DNA of 64,000 nucleotides, taken from NCBI RefSeq assembly GCF_025809055.1, contig NZ_CP075529.1, positions 2,219,501-2,283,500 of the forward strand. Direction: 5' to 3'. The notes under the pieces are model-generated. The model saw nothing but the letters and a program-made list of their open reading frames with translations. It was not told the origin of the DNA and made no database searches. Shown here piece by piece: positions 62,329-64,000 of this stretch (within the stretch, counting starts at the first letter, position 1; each line of letters starts with the position of its first letter). The position numbers were made by a program, and so were the translations under genes. This DNA is from Devosia sp. GTDB taxonomy: Bacteria > Pseudomonadota > Alphaproteobacteria > Rhizobiales > Devosiaceae.

Positions 62329-63888
62329 TCAGCCGGCAGCTCGCCGCGCTGGCTGGTCCCCCTGCCGGCCGGGCCCGAACCCAGCCGCAACTTCAGAACG
62401 TTTCGCACCTTCTGGCGCGTGAAATCCCCCTGAACTCACCGGAATACTGGCAGCATCATTGCTTAGATTGCGTAAATTATGCTCAAGGGCGCCGATTAAT
62501 TCTTGCAGTTGCGCGGCCTCCTCCATGCCGGTGCGCGCCTGGGCGCGTCCCTTGTCCACGATGACGCGGATATCCTTGGCGGATCGATTGGTAATCTGGG
62601 CGAGCTGGCGGACTTCGTCGGCTACGACTGCAAAGCCGGCACCCTTTTCTCCGGCACGCGCGGCCTCCACCGCCGCATTGAGCGCCAGGAGATTGGTCCG
62701 GAAGGAGACGTCCTCGATGGCGGCGGTGATGGTATCGACTTCGGCGGTCATGCGATCGATCTCGCCGACCAAGGCCTGGGTGCGCCGCGCAGCCAGTTCA
62801 GCATCTCCGGCCAGCTTTTCGGCGTCGCGACCCTGGCCACGGGCATGATGCAACTGCTTCTTGAGGTCTTCGACCTGCTGCATCCCGGCCCGCAATGCCT
62901 CCTGGCCGGTCGCGGCCCGGGCCTCCAGTTCGGCGGCCCGTTGCTCGAATTGCTCAAGCAGTTGCTTGACCGAAGCCAGCCGCATCTCAAGTGCCTGGCG
63001 GTCGAGGCCATGATCCCGCCGCGAGGCGGCCCCCTCGTCCAGAATTTGCCCGACGCGGCCGATTTCCTCGGCAAAGGCCGCCCCAATTGTCTTTTGGTCG
63101 ATGACCCGCCCTTCGAGCACGTGACGCAGGGCCTGCCGGGCGGCGTCTAGACGCCCCAGCCCATCATTGAGCGCCGCAAGGGCCGGATTGTGCGCGGAGG
63201 CCTCGCTGGCAAAACGGAAGCCGGTCTGGCCCGCTGAAAGAGCACCAACCAGCGCATCGAGATCGTCGTCTTCGAGATATTGTCCGGCCGGCCGCAATTC
63301 CAGCAGGTAGCGCTCGGCGGGCAGCCCGTGCCGATGCACGGCAAGGCGTTGACCGCGCAGCGCAATCAACGCCTCCTCAGGAGCACCACCCCCGGCCTCG
63401 ACATAGCCCTCGCCGAACAGGCGATCGAGGCTTTCTCCGTCCCTGGCCTCTGGCGCCCAGGTTTCCAGACCATGGCTGGCCACCAGGATCGTGCCATCCT
63501 TGTCGACAACCAGAGCCGGAGCATCCATCGCGGCAATGGCGGCGCGGAAATGATGGGCCCGATCAAGCCGCCTGCCGAGACGCTCGACAATGCCGCTCAT
63601 GGTCAGCGATTCACCGGGCCGGTCCTGAAGGCCCACTGCATGGGCCATCGCCCCCAATGTCCGGGCAGCACGGCGATCAGCCAGATGGCCGATGACTGCC
63701 GAGCCTGCAAAGGCCAGTCCGGCAAGGCTCCCCAGCACCGCCAGCCAGCTTGGACCCGGCCCCATGGTGAGCAACAGCCCCCCGGCCAGTGCCAGGGCGC
63801 CAAACCACAACCCGGACACAACCAGAGTAAGGCGCAGCCCAGCCTCGGGCAGGCGCGAATCACCGATATTGATGGAGCGGTCGGGCAT
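62329..63888 (-). CDS. Atypical methyl-accepting chemotaxis-like protein with short signalling domain
   Basis: 519 residues. Two adjacent hydrophobic helices near the N-terminus (about 20-42 and 46-66) leave almost no periplasmic loop, so sensing is cytoplasmic or intramembrane. A PAS-like segment (about 110-200: AIAAMDAPALVVDKDGTILVAS) is followed by a long coiled coil (about 290-385) and the MCP tip VSFRTNLLALNAAVEAARAGEKGAGFAVVADEVRQLAQ. The usual Gln of the tip is Arg, and the returning arm is short (about 85 residues) before a Gly/Ala-rich end without the W-x-E-F tail. It leads a probable operon with cheR-cheB-cheY. Confidence 0.85.
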   Translation of the reverse strand: MPDRSINIGDSRLPEAGLRLTLVVSGLWFGALALAGGLLLTMGPGPSWLAVLGSLAGLAFAGSAVIGHLADRRAARTLGAMAHAVGLQDRPGESLTMSGIVERLGRRLDRAHHFRAAIAAMDAPALVVDKDGTILVASHGLETWAPEARDGESLDRLFGEGYVEAGGGAPEEALIALRGQRLAVHRHGLPAERYLLELRPAGQYLEDDDLDALVGALSAGQTGFRFASEASAHNPALAALNDGLGRLDAARQALRHVLEGRVIDQKTIGAAFAEEIGRVGQILDEGAASRRDHGLDRQALEMRLASVKQLLEQFEQRAAELEARAATGQEALRAGMQQVEDLKKQLHHARGQGRDAEKLAGDAELAARRTQALVGEIDRMTAEVDTITAAIEDVSFRTNLLALNAAVEAARAGEKGAGFAVVADEVRQLAQITNRSAKDIRVIVDKGRAQARTGMEEAAQLQELIGALEHNLRNLSNDAASIPVSSGGFHAPEGAKRSEVAAGFGPGRQGDQPARRAAG

Positions 63889-63950
63889 GATCTGACCCTA
63901 TCCGCGCAATGGTTAATCAAACCTGTAGAACAGGCCTGCCCAGTAAGAGT

Positions 63951-63971
63951 TCGGAAAGACTATCTTTCCGA
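63951..63971. other. Perfect hairpin at the right edge, between two leftward genes
   Basis: TCGGAAAGA-CTA-TCTTTCCGA, a 9-bp perfect stem with a 3-base loop. It lies just after the stop of the edge gene. No T-tract follows on either strand, so it may be a weak terminator or a processing site. Confidence 0.5.
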
Positions 63972-63974
63972 GTG

Positions 63975-64000
63975 CTAAAACAACTCGATATCGTCCACCG
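63975..64000 (-). CDS. Possible C-terminal end of a gene beyond the right edge
   Basis: On the minus strand a frame entering from the edge reads V-D-D-I-E-L-F and stops with TAG at 63975-63977. Only eight codons are visible, so this is a guess from position: a hairpin follows and the next gene begins about 90 bp later. Another chemotaxis gene such as cheA, cheW or cheZ would fit the context but cannot be identified. Confidence 0.3.

Overview
The window reads as chromosomal DNA of an alphaproteobacterium of the order Hyphomicrobiales (Rhizobiales), plausibly Devosia-like. This is inferred from high GC, tightly packed genes and gene orders typical of that order: parvulin isomerase next to secA with argJ/GNAT/mutT nearby, bolA-J protein-cobS-cobT, rpmF-mtgA-ispA, and aroK-aroB-CorC beside xerD. 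I see no rRNA, tRNA, CRISPR array, prophage or insertion sequence.

Layout. 1-4.4 kb: a partial nuclease-like gene and an M48 lipoprotein protease, then a leftward argJ-GNAT-mutT-flp run. 4.6-6.7 kb: an accessory block with an iron-siderophore-type binding protein, a two-helix membrane protein and a divergent TetR regulator with two visible operators. 6.7-11.4 kb: parvulin isomerase, secA, a 38-residue lipoprotein and a cytidine-deaminase-like enzyme. 11.5-15.7 kb: cell-envelope genes, accA and xerD. 15.9-23.9 kb: aroK-aroB-CorC-like, bolA, a J-domain protein, cobS-cobT and an exported phytase-like esterase. 24-33 kb: fumC, rpmF, mtgA, ispA, MOSC, ybaK-like, methyltransferase, PACE efflux pump, ispG with a coupled 29-residue membrane peptide and a GNAT, a GH43 arabinanase and a DUF1232 protein. 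33.2-37.2 kb: pyruvate carboxylase and a DUF442 protein.

37.3-48.3 kb is a transport region. A glycine-betaine/proline-type ABC importer has two tandem paralogous binding proteins. A complete branched-chain amino acid importer follows, with its binding-protein gene on the opposite strand and a palindromic repeat between livF and livH. Methylglyoxal synthase closes the region.

48.4-64 kb is a chemotaxis region, all on the minus strand: one cytoplasmic PAS-PAS receptor, four membrane receptors with Cache sensor domains, CheY, CheB, CheR and a short receptor-like protein. The four Cache receptors end in a W-x-E-F tail that fits the CheR/CheB tethering pentapeptide, and the adaptation enzymes lie beside them. 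Two adjacent receptors share a block of about 1,376 bp, nearly identical at the DNA level, that encodes the whole HAMP plus signalling half, while their sensor halves differ. This is the clearest recent evolutionary event in the window. No cheA or cheW is visible; they may lie past the right edge.
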